A model generated the notes under the pieces. That model saw only the letters and a list, made by a program, of their open reading frames with translations, searched no databases and was not told where the DNA came from. Shown here piece after piece: positions 8,591-17,004 of a DNA stretch of 64,000 nucleotides (the stretch's first letter is position 1; each line of letters opens with the position of its first letter). A program made the translations under genes and the position numbers. Source of the stretch: VGTK01 sp046327915 (GTDB lineage Bacteria > Desulfobacterota > Binatia > UBA12015); contig JAXLXO010000035.1 of assembly GCA_046327915.1 (NCBI GenBank), forward strand, positions 1 through 64,000. The letters are read 5' to 3'.

Positions 8591-10339
8591 TCACCGTGCC
8601 CGGCGGCCGGTCGGCTTCACCTGTCCCTGCCGCGACGAGTAGCGGATGTACTTGCGGCTCAGGGGCGACAGGTCCGTACGGCCGATCATGACCTCGATGA
8701 GCGCGAAGCTCTTCGCGCGCTCCGCGCGCTCGAGCGCCGCGAGCAGCTCCGGACCGCTGGTGACGCGCTCCCCCTGCCCGCCCCACAGCCGCGCGAGCTC
8801 CGCGTAGGGCCACGGCGGGATCTCGAGGATCGACTGGCGCTTGACGACCGGGCGGAAGATTCCCCAGCCCCCGTTGTTGGTGACCAGGACGATCGGACGG
8901 AGCCCGTGCCGCCGTGCCTGCGCGATCTCCGGACCGGTCATCTGGAACGCGCCGTCACCGGACAGCAGGATCGGACGCTTGCCGAGCCCCAGCTCGACGC
9001 CGAACGCGCCCGGCACGCCGAAGCCCATCGACGCGTAGAATCCCTGCGCGAAGTACGCGGCCTTCCCGGCGACGCGGACGTCGATTCCCGCGAACAGCAT
9101 GTCGCCCGACTCCGCGACCACGACGAAGTCGCGGCGGCCCTCGAGGAAGCGGTTCAGCACCTGCAGCATCTCGGCGACGCGGACCGTGCCGCCGGCCGCC
9201 CGCGCGCGCGGCGCCCGTGACGGCTTGACGGCGGCGCGGCGCCCGCCGCGCGCCGGAAGCTCCACGAGCCAGCGCGGCGGCTTCGGCAGGTTGTCGTGGT
9301 ACGTGACCTTCTCGCGCCGCGCGCGCGGCTTCTGTTCCAGCAGGGCGCGCACGAAGTCGCGCAGCCCGACCTCGGTGTAGGAGTGGAAGCTCACGTCGAC
9401 GCGGCGGTCGACCGCGCGGATCGAGCGCTCGCCGGTGAGCGGCTGCTTGACGCTCTCGATGTCGGTCGTCATCGAGCCCAGGTCGAGCACCAGGTCGGCC
9501 TCGTCGACCCGCCTGCGGATCGCCGGCGGGCTGTGCGTACCGAGGTACACGCCCATGTGGAGCGGGTGGTCCATCGGCACCGCGCCCTTCGAGAGCATCG
9601 TCGTGAGCACCGGCACGCCGAGACGCTCGCAGAGCGCGAGCACCTCGCGCTGCGCCTTGAAGCGGAAGGTCTGGATGCCGACGATCACCACCGGACGCTG
9701 CGCACGGTCGAGGCGCGCCGCGACGTCGCACGCCGCCTCGCGGACCTTCTGCGGGTTCGAGTGCTCGGGCTCGAGCGGGCGCGCATCGTCGACGATGTCG
9801 CGCGGCACCTCGATCACGCGGTCGACCATGTCGCGGTGGATCTCGATGTAGCCGGGACGCTGCTCGCGCCACATCGTCCGCACCACGTCGTCGATCTGCT
9901 CGGCCGCCGTGCGCGGATCGTCGATCAGACGCGCCGCCGCGGTCACCTCGCGATAGATGTTCAGCTGCGACTCGATGGCGCGCGCCTGGTGGTGGATCAG
10001 CGTGCCGAACTTGCGCTCCTCGTCGCCCGGTCCGCCGCTGATGACGAGCACCGGCACGTGCTCGGCGTACGAGCCCGCGACGGCGTTGACCATGTTGTGG
10101 CCGCCCGCGCCGTAGGTCACGCACGCGACGCCGATCGCGCCGGTCGCGCGTGCGTAGCCGTCGGCCGCGAAGCCGACCGACGGCTCGTGCGACAGCGTGA
10201 CGATCTTCCAGCGCCCGCGCTCTCCGAGCTGCGAGAACAGCCGCAGCACGAGGTCGCCGGGGATGCCGAAGATCCGCTTCACGCCGATCCGGCGGAGGTA
10301 CGCCACGAGAAAGTCGCCCAGGGGCATGCGTGCCTGCAT
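8591..10339 (-). CDS. Thiamine-diphosphate-dependent decarboxylase-like enzyme
   Basis: A 582-residue member of the pyruvate/indolepyruvate decarboxylase and acetolactate synthase superfamily. The N-terminal pyrimidine-binding domain has the activating Glu in HEPSVGFAADGYAR (residue ~51). The middle domain carries VVIVGIQTFRFK. The C-terminal TPP-Mg motif GDGAFQMTGPE...TNNGGWGIF lies near residues 455-485. The spacing suits a 2-keto acid decarboxylase. The exact substrate cannot be assigned. It is divergent from the F420-type oxidoreductase, and the shared intergenic region holds a perfect inverted repeat. Confidence 0.85.
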   Translation of the reverse strand: MQARMPLGDFLVAYLRRIGVKRIFGIPGDLVLRLFSQLGERGRWKIVTLSHEPSVGFAADGYARATGAIGVACVTYGAGGHNMVNAVAGSYAEHVPVLVISGGPGDEERKFGTLIHHQARAIESQLNIYREVTAAARLIDDPRTAAEQIDDVVRTMWREQRPGYIEIHRDMVDRVIEVPRDIVDDARPLEPEHSNPQKVREAACDVAARLDRAQRPVVIVGIQTFRFKAQREVLALCERLGVPVLTTMLSKGAVPMDHPLHMGVYLGTHSPPAIRRRVDEADLVLDLGSMTTDIESVKQPLTGERSIRAVDRRVDVSFHSYTEVGLRDFVRALLEQKPRARREKVTYHDNLPKPPRWLVELPARGGRRAAVKPSRAPRARAAGGTVRVAEMLQVLNRFLEGRRDFVVVAESGDMLFAGIDVRVAGKAAYFAQGFYASMGFGVPGAFGVELGLGKRPILLSGDGAFQMTGPEIAQARRHGLRPIVLVTNNGGWGIFRPVVKRQSILEIPPWPYAELARLWGGQGERVTSGPELLAALERAERAKSFALIEVMIGRTDLSPLSRKYIRYSSRQGQVKPTGRRAR

Positions 10340-10355
10340 CGTTTTCGTATAGCCC

Positions 10356-10378
10356 CGCTTCGGGTAGAACCCGAAGCG
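10356..10378. promoter_or_regulatory. Perfect 10-bp inverted repeat in a divergent promoter
   Basis: Arms CGCTTCGGGT (10356-10365) and ACCCGAAGCG (10369-10378) flank the loop AGA. They lie in the 81-bp space between the TPP enzyme start (10339) and the luciferase-like gene start (10421). The position suits an operator shared by both genes or a leader hairpin. No regulator gene is adjacent. Confidence 0.6.
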
Positions 10379-10420
10379 CCCCGGCGTCCGCCGCGGTGTT
10401 CACCACGAGAGGGAGATTCG

Positions 10421-11434
10421 ATGAAGCTCGACACGGGGCTCGCCGCAGCCAATCTGAAGGACGTTCCCGAAGCCGCGCGTGCCGCGGAGGAGGCCGGCTT
10501 CGACGGCGTCTGGACCGCGGAGACCGCGCACGACGCCTACCTGCCGCTCGCCATCGCGGCGGAGCACACGACGAAGCTCAAGCTCGGCACGTCGATCGCG
10601 GTCGCGTTCCCGCGCGCGCCGCTCGCGCACGCGATGCTCGCCTGGGACCTGCAGGCGCTTTCCGGCGGACGCTTCATGCTCGGGCTCGGCACGCAGGTGC
10701 GCGCGCACAACGAGCGCCGCTTCGGCATCAAGTGGGAGAAGCCCGTCAAGCGCCTGCGCGAGATGATCCAGGTGATCCGCGCCGCGTGGGACACCTTCCA
10801 GAACAACGCGCGTCCGTCGTTCAAGGGCGAGTTCTACGAGTTCTCGCTGATGACGCCGTTCTTCAATCCGGGTCCGATCGAGAAGCCCGAGATCCCGATC
10901 TACATCGCCGGCGTGAACGAGCTCATGTGCCGTCTCGCCGGCGAGCTGTGCGACGGCTTCCACGTGCACCCGTTCCACACGGTCAAGTACCTGAACGAGA
11001 TGGTGCTGCCGAACATCGCGCAGGGTGCTGCGAAGTCCGGACGCAACGCGAGCGCGTGCAGGCTCTCGACCTCGGCCTTCGTCGTCGTCGGCGACACGCC
11101 CGAGGAGCGCAAGAAGTCCGCCGCGCCGGCGCGCCAGCAGATCGCGTTCTACGCGTCGACGCCGCAGTACAAGGCCGTGCTCGACGCGCACGGCTGGGGC
11201 GACGTGCAGGGCAAGCTCAACGAGAAGACGCGCACCGGCGACTGGGCCGGCATGGCCGATCTCATCACCGACGAGATGCTCGACGTCTTCGCGGTGACCG
11301 GCACGTGGGACGAGATCGCCGGCAAGATCCACGCGAAGTACGACGGCCTCCTCGACCGCGTCGGCTTCTACATCCCGTACCGCAAGGGCGAGAAGACCGA
11401 GCAGTGGGCGAAGGTGATCCGCGCGTTCCGGTGA
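10421..11434 (+). CDS. LLM-class F420-dependent oxidoreductase
   Basis: A 337-residue luciferase-like monooxygenase/F420 oxidoreductase. Evidence: the TIM-barrel start MKLDTGLAAANLKDVPEAAR, GFDGVWTAETAHD, LKLGTSIAVAFPRAP, and ALSGGRFMLGLGTQVRAHNE, which resembles the MSMEG_2256-type F420 family. A GAGAGGGAGA ribosome-binding site precedes the ATG. Its stop overlaps the GNAT gene start (GTGA), and the GNAT gene in turn overlaps the MmcQ gene. The NpdG-like gene nearby supports F420 over FMN as cofactor, but this is inference. Confidence 0.85.
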   Translation: MKLDTGLAAANLKDVPEAARAAEEAGFDGVWTAETAHDAYLPLAIAAEHTTKLKLGTSIAVAFPRAPLAHAMLAWDLQALSGGRFMLGLGTQVRAHNERRFGIKWEKPVKRLREMIQVIRAAWDTFQNNARPSFKGEFYEFSLMTPFFNPGPIEKPEIPIYIAGVNELMCRLAGELCDGFHVHPFHTVKYLNEMVLPNIAQGAAKSGRNASACRLSTSAFVVVGDTPEERKKSAAPARQQIAFYASTPQYKAVLDAHGWGDVQGKLNEKTRTGDWAGMADLITDEMLDVFAVTGTWDEIAGKIHAKYDGLLDRVGFYIPYRKGEKTEQWAKVIRAFR

Positions 11435-12015
11435 GTGACGCGGAGCAGACGATCGACGTCCGCATGGCGCGCGAGGGCGACCTCGGCGCCGTGCGGGACG
11501 TCGTGAACTGGGCGATCGAGAACACGCACTACAACTTCCACGCCGAGCCGCTCGACGTCGCGCACTGGCGCGCCGAGTGGTCGGCGGGCCGCGCACGCCA
11601 CCCGTGGCTCGTGGCCGAGAGCGCAGGCGTCGTGGCCGGCGTCGCGTACGCCGGCCGCTACAAGACCCGCCGTGCGTACGACTGGACGGTCGAGACCACC
11701 GTCTACGTCTCGCCCGAGCAGCACCGCCGCGGCGTCGGCAGCGCGCTCTACCGCGTGCTGCTGCCGATCCTCGCGGCGCAGGGCTTCCACACCGCGCTCG
11801 GCGTCATCGCGCTGCCCAATCCCGGCAGCGTCGCGCTGCACGAGCGCTGCGGCTTCGTCGCGTCCGGCGAGACGCCGCGCGTCGGATGGAAGTTCGACCG
11901 CTGGTGGGGCATCGGGCACTGGCAGAAGATGCTGCAGGACGAGACCCACGTGCCGGCGGAGCCGCTGTCGGTCGCCGACGCGCTGCACCGGCTCGGAAAG
12001 GACACGCTCGCATGA
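11431..12015 (+). CDS. GNAT acetyltransferase, phosphinothricin acetyltransferase-like
   Basis: A 194-residue GNAT enzyme. The acetyl-CoA motif A is VYVSPEQHRRGVGSALY, followed by LGVIALPNPGSVALHERCGF and VGWKFDRWWGIGHWQ. These two stretches are typical of the PAT/bar-like subgroup that N-acetylates phosphinothricin or methionine sulfoximine analogues. The native substrate is unknown. The GTG start overlaps the upstream stop, and its own stop overlaps the next gene (ATGA), so it is translated as part of the F420 oxidoreductase operon. Confidence 0.85.
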   Translation: MSDAEQTIDVRMAREGDLGAVRDVVNWAIENTHYNFHAEPLDVAHWRAEWSAGRARHPWLVAESAGVVAGVAYAGRYKTRRAYDWTVETTVYVSPEQHRRGVGSALYRVLLPILAAQGFHTALGVIALPNPGSVALHERCGFVASGETPRVGWKFDRWWGIGHWQKMLQDETHVPAEPLSVADALHRLGKDTLA

Positions 12016-12557
12016 GCCCGACCGCGCGGAAGACGACCGCAGCCGCGAAGCCGAAGAAGGCGTCGACCCGAACGCCCGCCAAGCCCCCCGCTCCCGCAAC
12101 GAGGGCGAAGGCCGCTGCGAAGGCGACGGCGAAGAAGACGCCGTCGCACGAGTCGTACGCCCGTGCGCGTCCGGCCCTGCAGAAGAAGAGCGCGACGCCG
12201 CTCGAACGCCTGCGCAAGGTCTGCTTCTCGCTGCCCGAGGTCACGGAAAAAGAGGCGTGGGGCGAGCCGACGTTCCGCGTGCGCGACAAGCTGTTCGCGA
12301 TGTTCGCGACCGACCACCATCACGACGGCAACATCGCCGTGTGGTGCAAGGCGGCGATGGGCATGCAGGAGGTGCTGATCGACGCCGACCCGGAGCGCTT
12401 CTTCAAGCCGCCGTACGTCGGACCGAAGGGCTGGATCGGCATTCGCCTCGACGGAAAGGTCGACTGGGACGAGGTGCACGCGCTGCTCGCGGAGTCGTGG
12501 CGCATGACGGCGCCGCCGAAGCTCGCGGCCACCCTCCCCGCTCCGAGCGATGATTGA
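12012..12557 (+). CDS. MmcQ/YjbR-family protein with histone-like N-terminal tail
   Basis: A 181-residue protein. Residues ~70-181 are a MmcQ/YjbR domain (LERLRKVCFSLPEVTEKEAW, then FRVRDKLFAMF and KGWIGIRLDG), a small alpha/beta fold proposed to bind DNA. Residues 1-65 are almost entirely Lys, Ala, Pro, Thr and Arg, resembling histone-H1-like tails and unusual for the family. The tail would favour nucleic-acid binding. Last gene of the three-gene operon; a hairpin follows the stop. Confidence 0.8.
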   Translation: MSPTARKTTAAAKPKKASTRTPAKPPAPATRAKAAAKATAKKTPSHESYARARPALQKKSATPLERLRKVCFSLPEVTEKEAWGEPTFRVRDKLFAMFATDHHHDGNIAVWCKAAMGMQEVLIDADPERFFKPPYVGPKGWIGIRLDGKVDWDEVHALLAESWRMTAPPKLAATLPAPSDD

Positions 12558-12560
12558 CGA

Positions 12561-12592
12561 CGGAGTGACGGGCTCGGCCGTCCGCCACTCCG
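12561..12592. terminator. Hairpin between convergent genes
   Basis: CGGAGTG (12561-12567) pairs with CACTCCG (12586-12592), with an inner ACGG/CCGT stem and a 4-base bulge. It lies between the stops of the MmcQ-like gene and the convergent quinone oxidoreductase gene. There is no T-run, so its role as terminator is inferred from position. Confidence 0.45.
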
Positions 12593-12599
12593 TGGGCGT

Positions 12600-13574
12600 T
12601 CACGGAAGCAGGATGAGCTTGCCCACCGTCTGCTGTCCTTCGAGCCGCGCGTGCGCGTCGGCCGCGGACGCGAGCGGAACGCGCTCCATCGGCAGCGCGA
12701 TCGCACGGCGCCGGAACAGGTCGAACAGCGCCGCGTAGGCGTCCGGGATGCGCTGCAGCTCGTTCGCGAGCGTCGTGCCGAGGAAGTACGTGCGCAGCCC
12801 GAGGTTCCGGCCCGACGCGAGGAACGTCTGCAGGATCGCGTCGGTCGGCGGATCGCCCGCCGCGCGTCCGAACAGCACGACGGTCCCGCCCGGACGCAGC
12901 ATCTCGAAGCTCTGCGCCATGCGCGGTCCGGCGACCGAGTCGAGCACGAGGTTCGCGCCCTGCCCGCCGGTCAGCTCGCGCACGCGCGCCAGCGGATCCT
13001 CGCGCCGGTAGTCGATCACGTGGCGGAAGCCCGCGGCACGCGCGACCTCGGCCTTCGCGGCGGTCGAGACCAGTCCGATCGACTGCGCTCCCAGCTCGCG
13101 CAGCAGCGCGCCCGCGAAGCAGCCGACGCTGCCTGCGGCCGCGTGCACCACGACCGCGGTGTCCGGCCCGACGCGGTTGTCGTGCGTCAGGAAGAAGGCC
13201 GTGAGCCCCGCCACCGGACACGACGCCGCTTCCTCGAAGGTCACGCCGTCGGGGATGCGCGTCGCGAGGAACGCCGGCACCAGCGTCTTCTCCGCGTAGG
13301 CGTCGTGCAGGTTGATGCCGAGCACGCGGTCTCCGATCGCGAAGCCTTCGGCGCCCGGGCCGATCGCGTCGACCGTGCCCGCGAAGTCGGTGCCGGGGAC
13401 GTACGGGTGCGCGAGGCCTTCCTCTCCTTGACGCCGCGACTGCACGTCGTGGAAGTTGATCGCGATCGCCCGGTTCGCGATGCGCAGCATCCCCGGTCCC
13501 GGCTCGGGCTCGGGGATGTCGACGAGCTTCATGACCTCCGGGCCGCCGATGCCGGTGACGTGGATCGCTTTCAT
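12600..13574 (-). CDS. Zinc-independent quinone oxidoreductase (MDR family)
   Basis: A 324-residue medium-chain dehydrogenase/reductase of the NADPH:quinone reductase type. The N-terminus MKAIHVTGIGGPEVMKLVDI and PGTDFAGTVDAIG are typical. The nucleotide-binding motif is VHAAAGSVGCFAGALLRELGA, and no catalytic or structural zinc cysteines are seen. It probably reduces quinones or other alpha,beta-unsaturated carbonyls with NADPH. Monocistronic on the minus strand. Confidence 0.85.
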   Translation of the reverse strand: MKAIHVTGIGGPEVMKLVDIPEPEPGPGMLRIANRAIAINFHDVQSRRQGEEGLAHPYVPGTDFAGTVDAIGPGAEGFAIGDRVLGINLHDAYAEKTLVPAFLATRIPDGVTFEEAASCPVAGLTAFFLTHDNRVGPDTAVVVHAAAGSVGCFAGALLRELGAQSIGLVSTAAKAEVARAAGFRHVIDYRREDPLARVRELTGGQGANLVLDSVAGPRMAQSFEMLRPGGTVVLFGRAAGDPPTDAILQTFLASGRNLGLRTYFLGTTLANELQRIPDAYAALFDLFRRRAIALPMERVPLASAADAHARLEGQQTVGKLILLP

Positions 13575-13614
13575 GCTCCGCGCTGTATCCCGCGCGGCGG
13601 CGTCGGCAAAGCGC

Positions 13615-14175
13615 TCAGCGATCGGCGCGGACCAGCGTGCCGTCCATCGACTCGAGCACGCGCCCGTCGGGTGCGGTGCGGCGCAGCGTCCACGTGATGC
13701 GGTCCGGCGACGACCAGTGGTCCTCGATCACGAACGACACGCCGTCCTTCTCGCCGCGCCACGTGAGCAGCGACAGCGCCGGCTCGAACGTGCCGACCGC
13801 GGTGTGAAAATAGCCGTCGGCGTCGAACACCCACTGGCGAAAGACGTGCGCGTCCGCGTCCCACGTCATGATCTGTAGATCCGCCGCACCGGGCGGCGTG
13901 CTCGCGGTGCGGAACTCGAGCCAGCGTCCGCCGAGCGTCGGCGTTCCCGCCGCGGAGCCCACGGTCCGTGCGACCGCGGCGCCGCTCGCGTCGCGCACGA
14001 TGGTTTCGGTCTGCCAGGCGCCGGCGAAGCGGTCGAGCAGCGCGCCCGCCGCGGCCGGCGTGCTCTGCATGGTCTGCGCGCGCGCTGCGAGCGCCGCGCT
14101 CGCGACCACGACGAGCGCGGTCGCGATCCGCAGCAACGAGAGCCGTGCGATCGCGTGGCTGTCCTTCGTTCTCAC
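13615..14175 (-). CDS. Secreted DUF1579-like protein
   Basis: A 186-residue protein. After the GTG start comes a signal peptide (SLLRIATALVVVASAALAARA). The rest (FAGAWQTETIVRDASG, WLEFRTAS, IMTWDADAHVFRQWVFDADG, LTWRGEKDGVSF) has the alternating strand pattern of DUF1579/lipocalin-like barrel proteins that respond to or bind small lipids. GTG at 14175 has a GAGG seven bases upstream and places the signal peptide correctly. Function unknown. Confidence 0.7.
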   Translation of the reverse strand: MRTKDSHAIARLSLLRIATALVVVASAALAARAQTMQSTPAAAGALLDRFAGAWQTETIVRDASGAAVARTVGSAAGTPTLGGRWLEFRTASTPPGAADLQIMTWDADAHVFRQWVFDADGYFHTAVGTFEPALSLLTWRGEKDGVSFVIEDHWSSPDRITWTLRRTAPDGRVLESMDGTLVRADR

Positions 14176-14409
14176 CGGATGACCTCGCCGGTCTAACGGC
14201 GCGAGCACGGGGTTCCCATTAGGGGGCAGGTATTTCCCCGAGGGTGCCCCGAACCCGGTATCTTCCCTGATTGCGCACATGTACCTGTGCCGCTGTCTCG
14301 AACTCTCGGGGTCCTGTGACGAGAGCCGACGACGTACCCGAAACACTCACGCAACCCGCGTTTTGGCTCGAGCCACCCGACTTCCGGGACGCAACGGAAG
14401 GAGGGCGAG
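14176..14409. other. Divergent intergenic region
   Basis: This 234-base region separates the leftward DUF1579-like gene from the rightward Cys-rich gene. It should hold both promoters. It contains C- and G-rich runs but I see no convincing gene, riboswitch or long inverted repeat. Confidence 0.4.
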
Positions 14410-14961
14410 ATGAGATCGTTGTTCGTTGGATGCGTCGCCGTCGTGCTCGCGCTCGGCGTCGCAGGGGAAGCGGGAGCGAAATGCAGCGACGATGCCGCCG
14501 TCGCTCTCGCGAGGACGCAGGTCGCCGCGCTCTGTCCGTGCGACGGCTTCGCGAATCACGGCCAGTACGTGAAGTGCGCGCGCGGCGTCGCCAACACGCT
14601 GGCCGGATCGGGCACGCTGCCGAACTCGTGCAAGGGCAGCGTGATCTCGTGTGCCGCGAAGTCGACGTGTGGCAAGCCGGGCTTCGTGACCTGCTGCACG
14701 ACCGATGCACGCGGCAGGACGAAGTGCTCGATCAAGAAGGGCGCCGACAAGTGCAAGGCGCCCAGGGGCGGCAGCTCGTGCGTCGGGTTCCTGTCGAGCT
14801 GCTGTGACGCGTGCGGCGATGGTGGCTGCTTCCCGCCGCCGACGCCCACGCCGACGGTCGTTCCCCCGACGCCGACGCCGGTGGTGACACCGACGCCGAC
14901 GCCGCCGTACGGCTCGGCGAGCCGCGCCTTCGTGCGGCCGGTGACGAGCCTCCTGCAGTGA
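14410..14961 (+). CDS. Secreted Cys-rich protein with Pro-Thr linker
   Basis: A 183-residue protein with signal peptide (SLFVGCVAVVLALGVAGEAGA), a domain of about 110 residues with some 15 cysteines, and then a Pro/Thr-rich tail of PTPTPT type ending FVRPVTSLLQ. The Cys spacing (LCPCDGF, CCTTD, SCCDACGDGGC) suggests a compact disulfide-bonded fold. The tail resembles a cell-surface spacer. The ribosome-binding site GGAAGGAGGG is unusually strong, which suggests high expression. No enzymatic motif is seen. Confidence 0.7.
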   Translation: MRSLFVGCVAVVLALGVAGEAGAKCSDDAAVALARTQVAALCPCDGFANHGQYVKCARGVANTLAGSGTLPNSCKGSVISCAAKSTCGKPGFVTCCTTDARGRTKCSIKKGADKCKAPRGGSSCVGFLSSCCDACGDGGCFPPPTPTPTVVPPTPTPVVTPTPTPPYGSASRAFVRPVTSLLQ

Positions 14962-14966
14962 AGCGC

Positions 14967-14994
14967 GGGACGGGGCCGCCGACGGCCCCGTCCC
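14967..14994 (+). terminator. Strong hairpin terminator-like element
   Basis: A perfect 12-bp stem: GGGACGGGGCCG (14967-14978) and CGGCCCCGTCCC (14983-14994) with loop CCGA. It begins six bases after the Cys-rich gene stop. A C-rich tract follows instead of T residues, as is common for stem-only terminators in high-GC genomes. Confidence 0.6.
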
Positions 14995-15034
14995 CTTCCC
15001 CCGGAACCCTCCCGGGTCCTCGAGGAGCAATTGC

Positions 15035-15379
15035 ATGAAGACCATCTCGCGCGGCCTCGTGGCGTTCGCGCTGGCGCTTCCCTTCGCCGTGGCCGGAGCG
15101 CGCGACGCCCCGACGACGACCGTCCTGCGCGGTCACCCGGTGCACGCGCACGACCTCGCGAAGCTGTCGATCGGTCACAGCACGCGCGCGGACGTCGAGC
15201 GCGTGCTCGGCGCCCCGGACGATCACGGCGCCGACGGCTCGCTCGTCTACCGCGCCTCCGCCGTGCGGCGCACGGGAACGGGCATCGGTGCGACGGAGGA
15301 CGTGGTCGGCACGCGCAGCACGATCTTCCGCTTCGAGGGAGGCGACAAGCTGACGCGCATCTGTCGCGAGCGCTCCTGA
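15035..15379 (+). CDS. Secreted SmpA/OmlA (BamE)-like small protein
   Basis: A 114-residue protein with signal peptide MKTISRGLVAFALALPFAVAG. The mature part has LAKLSIGHSTRADVERVLGAPDD, the alpha-helical entry of the SmpA/BamE-like fold (G-x-S-x2-D-V-x2-x-L-G-x-P). In BamE this fold binds the outer-membrane assembly machine; small variants in other phyla have unknown roles. No lipobox is present. GAGGAG precedes the start. Confidence 0.65.
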   Translation: MKTISRGLVAFALALPFAVAGARDAPTTTVLRGHPVHAHDLAKLSIGHSTRADVERVLGAPDDHGADGSLVYRASAVRRTGTGIGATEDVVGTRSTIFRFEGGDKLTRICRERS

Positions 15380-15429
15380 CTCGATCCGCCGCCCGGCGCA
15401 GCACACGTCGTTGCTCTGCCGCGGCGCGG

Positions 15430-15936
15430 ATGGTTCAGATGTCGGCGGTGAGCGAATCGCCGGAACCGCCGTCGCTGCTCGACGCCGTCGCGCAGCGCAA
15501 GGACCTGCTCATCGCGTACGTGCCGCACGCGATGGCGCTCGGCTTCACCGTCGTCGACGCGAAGCCCGGCGAGGCGTGGCTCCGCGTGCCGTTCGATCCG
15601 AAGCTGGTCGGCAATCCGGCGACGGGCGTGATCCACGGCGGCGTCATCACCACGCTGCTCGACAACTCGGCCGGCGTCGCCGTCGCGACGGCGCTCCCCG
15701 AGCTGCGCTCGATCGCGACGCTCGACCTGCGCATCGACTACATGAAGCCCGCGACGCCGGGCCTCGACGTGATCGGCTACACGCGCTGCTACAAGGTCAC
15801 GCGGCACATCGCCTTCGTGCACGGCGCGGCGTACCACGAGGATCCGAACGACCCGATCGCGACCACGGCGATGACGTTCATGCTGGGCGCGAACAAGGCG
15901 CCGCCCGGCGCGTCGTTCGGAGTGAACGCGAAATGA
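15430..15936 (+). CDS. PaaI-type hotdog thioesterase
   Basis: A 168-residue acyl-CoA thioesterase-like hotdog protein. The diagnostic segment is GNPATGVIHGGVITTLLDNS, where HGG and the later Asp shape the active site; LDLRIDYMKPATPG is the following strand. ATG at 15430 or 15439 could start the protein. Its stop overlaps the next thioesterase gene (ATGA). The pair may form a heteromer or handle different acyl-CoAs. Confidence 0.85.
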   Translation: MVQMSAVSESPEPPSLLDAVAQRKDLLIAYVPHAMALGFTVVDAKPGEAWLRVPFDPKLVGNPATGVIHGGVITTLLDNSAGVAVATALPELRSIATLDLRIDYMKPATPGLDVIGYTRCYKVTRHIAFVHGAAYHEDPNDPIATTAMTFMLGANKAPPGASFGVNAK

Positions 15937-16391
15937 GCGCGGCCGAGCTGTCGGACGCCTCGCAGGCACGGCGCACGACCGCCGAGGTGCGCGCGCTGCT
16001 CGAAGCGATCCCGTACTGCGGCTTCCTCGGCATCACCGTCGAGGACGGACCCGACGGCGGCATCGTCTCGCGCATGCGCTTCGGGCCGCAGATCGTCGGC
16101 AACGCGGCGCTGCCCGCGATCCACGGCGGCGCGATCGGCGCGTTCCTCGAGACCGCGGCGATCGTCGAGGTGCTGCGCATCTCGCCCGCCGGCGGCGCGC
16201 TGCCGAAGCCGGTGGACCTGACGATCGCCTACCTGCGCTCGGGCCGCGCGGTGGACACGCTCGCGCGCACGATCGTCACCAAGCACGGACGGCGCGTGGT
16301 GAACGTCCGCGTGGAAGCCTGGCAGGACGACCCCGCGCGGCCGATCGCGACCGCGCAGGGACACTTCCTCGTCGCACGCGACGACGCTTGA
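15933..16391 (+). CDS. PaaI-type hotdog thioesterase, second copy
   Basis: A 152-residue hotdog protein paralogous to its upstream neighbour. The core is GNAALPAIHGGAIGAFLETA followed by PVDLTIAYLRSGRAVDT. In the position where PaaI-type enzymes usually have Asp or Glu after HGG, this copy has Glu in FLETA while the upstream copy has Asp in LLDNS. Translation is coupled through ATGA. It converges on the ferritin-like gene with nine bases between stops. Confidence 0.85.
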   Translation: MSAAELSDASQARRTTAEVRALLEAIPYCGFLGITVEDGPDGGIVSRMRFGPQIVGNAALPAIHGGAIGAFLETAAIVEVLRISPAGGALPKPVDLTIAYLRSGRAVDTLARTIVTKHGRRVVNVRVEAWQDDPARPIATAQGHFLVARDDA

Positions 16392-16400
16392 CGCTCGCGC

Positions 16401-16892
16401 TCAGCTCGCCTTCGCACCGGCGGTGAGGATCTGCATGACGGCGCTCACGCGCTCGCCGTGCACCGTCTCCTCGCGGCCGTTGATGCGCAGCAGGCGCTGG
16501 ATCTCGGGATCGGTCTCGCGGTCGGCCCACTGCTGGTAGCCCTTGTCGCCGTCGATCTCGCCCTGCACGATCACCGGCAGCAGCTCGACCGGGATCTGGT
16601 CGGGCAGCGGGATCGCGTACTTCGCGGTGTCCTCGGCGGTCGGCTCGTACTTCTCGACGCCCAGCTTGATCGCGATGACCTTGCGCATGCGCTCGGCGTG
16701 ACCGCGTTCCTCGCGGCCATTCTTGCGCAGCAGGTCGGCCGCTTCCGCGTTGCCGATCCGGTCCGCGATCATGTTGTAGAAGTCCTCGCCCGAGCACTCG
16801 ATGCGGTACAGGAGCCGCGCCGACTCGACGTCGAGCTCCTGGATCGAGCCGAGCGCCGTCACCGCCGAGAAGAAATCCGCATGGTCCTGCAT
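16401..16892 (-). CDS. Ferritin-like/rubrerythrin-like diiron protein
   Basis: A 163-residue four-helix protein. Two ExxH pairs, EERGHAER and EETVHGER, with upstream Glu in ECSGEDFY and QGEIDGDKGY, are the expected diiron ligands of the ferritin-like superfamily. No rubredoxin zinc/iron knot is present, so it is not a classical rubrerythrin. It probably handles iron or peroxide in the cytoplasm. A GGAGGGAG ribosome-binding site supports the ATG at 16892. Confidence 0.8.
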   Translation of the reverse strand: MQDHADFFSAVTALGSIQELDVESARLLYRIECSGEDFYNMIADRIGNAEAADLLRKNGREERGHAERMRKVIAIKLGVEKYEPTAEDTAKYAIPLPDQIPVELLPVIVQGEIDGDKGYQQWADRETDPEIQRLLRINGREETVHGERVSAVMQILTAGAKAS

Positions 16893-17004
16893 GGCCTCGC
16901 TCCCTCCGCGCCGTGGTCGGCGCTCCGTGAGGATGATCGACCCTACGCGACGGGGCAAGGGCGTGGATTCAAGGAATCGGCGCCATCCTGCTAGTGACGG
17001 CAGC

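Noticed and set aside
14176..14409. Riboswitch or RNA gene
   Set aside because: C- and G-rich runs are present but no conserved riboswitch core or tRNA-like loop is seen.
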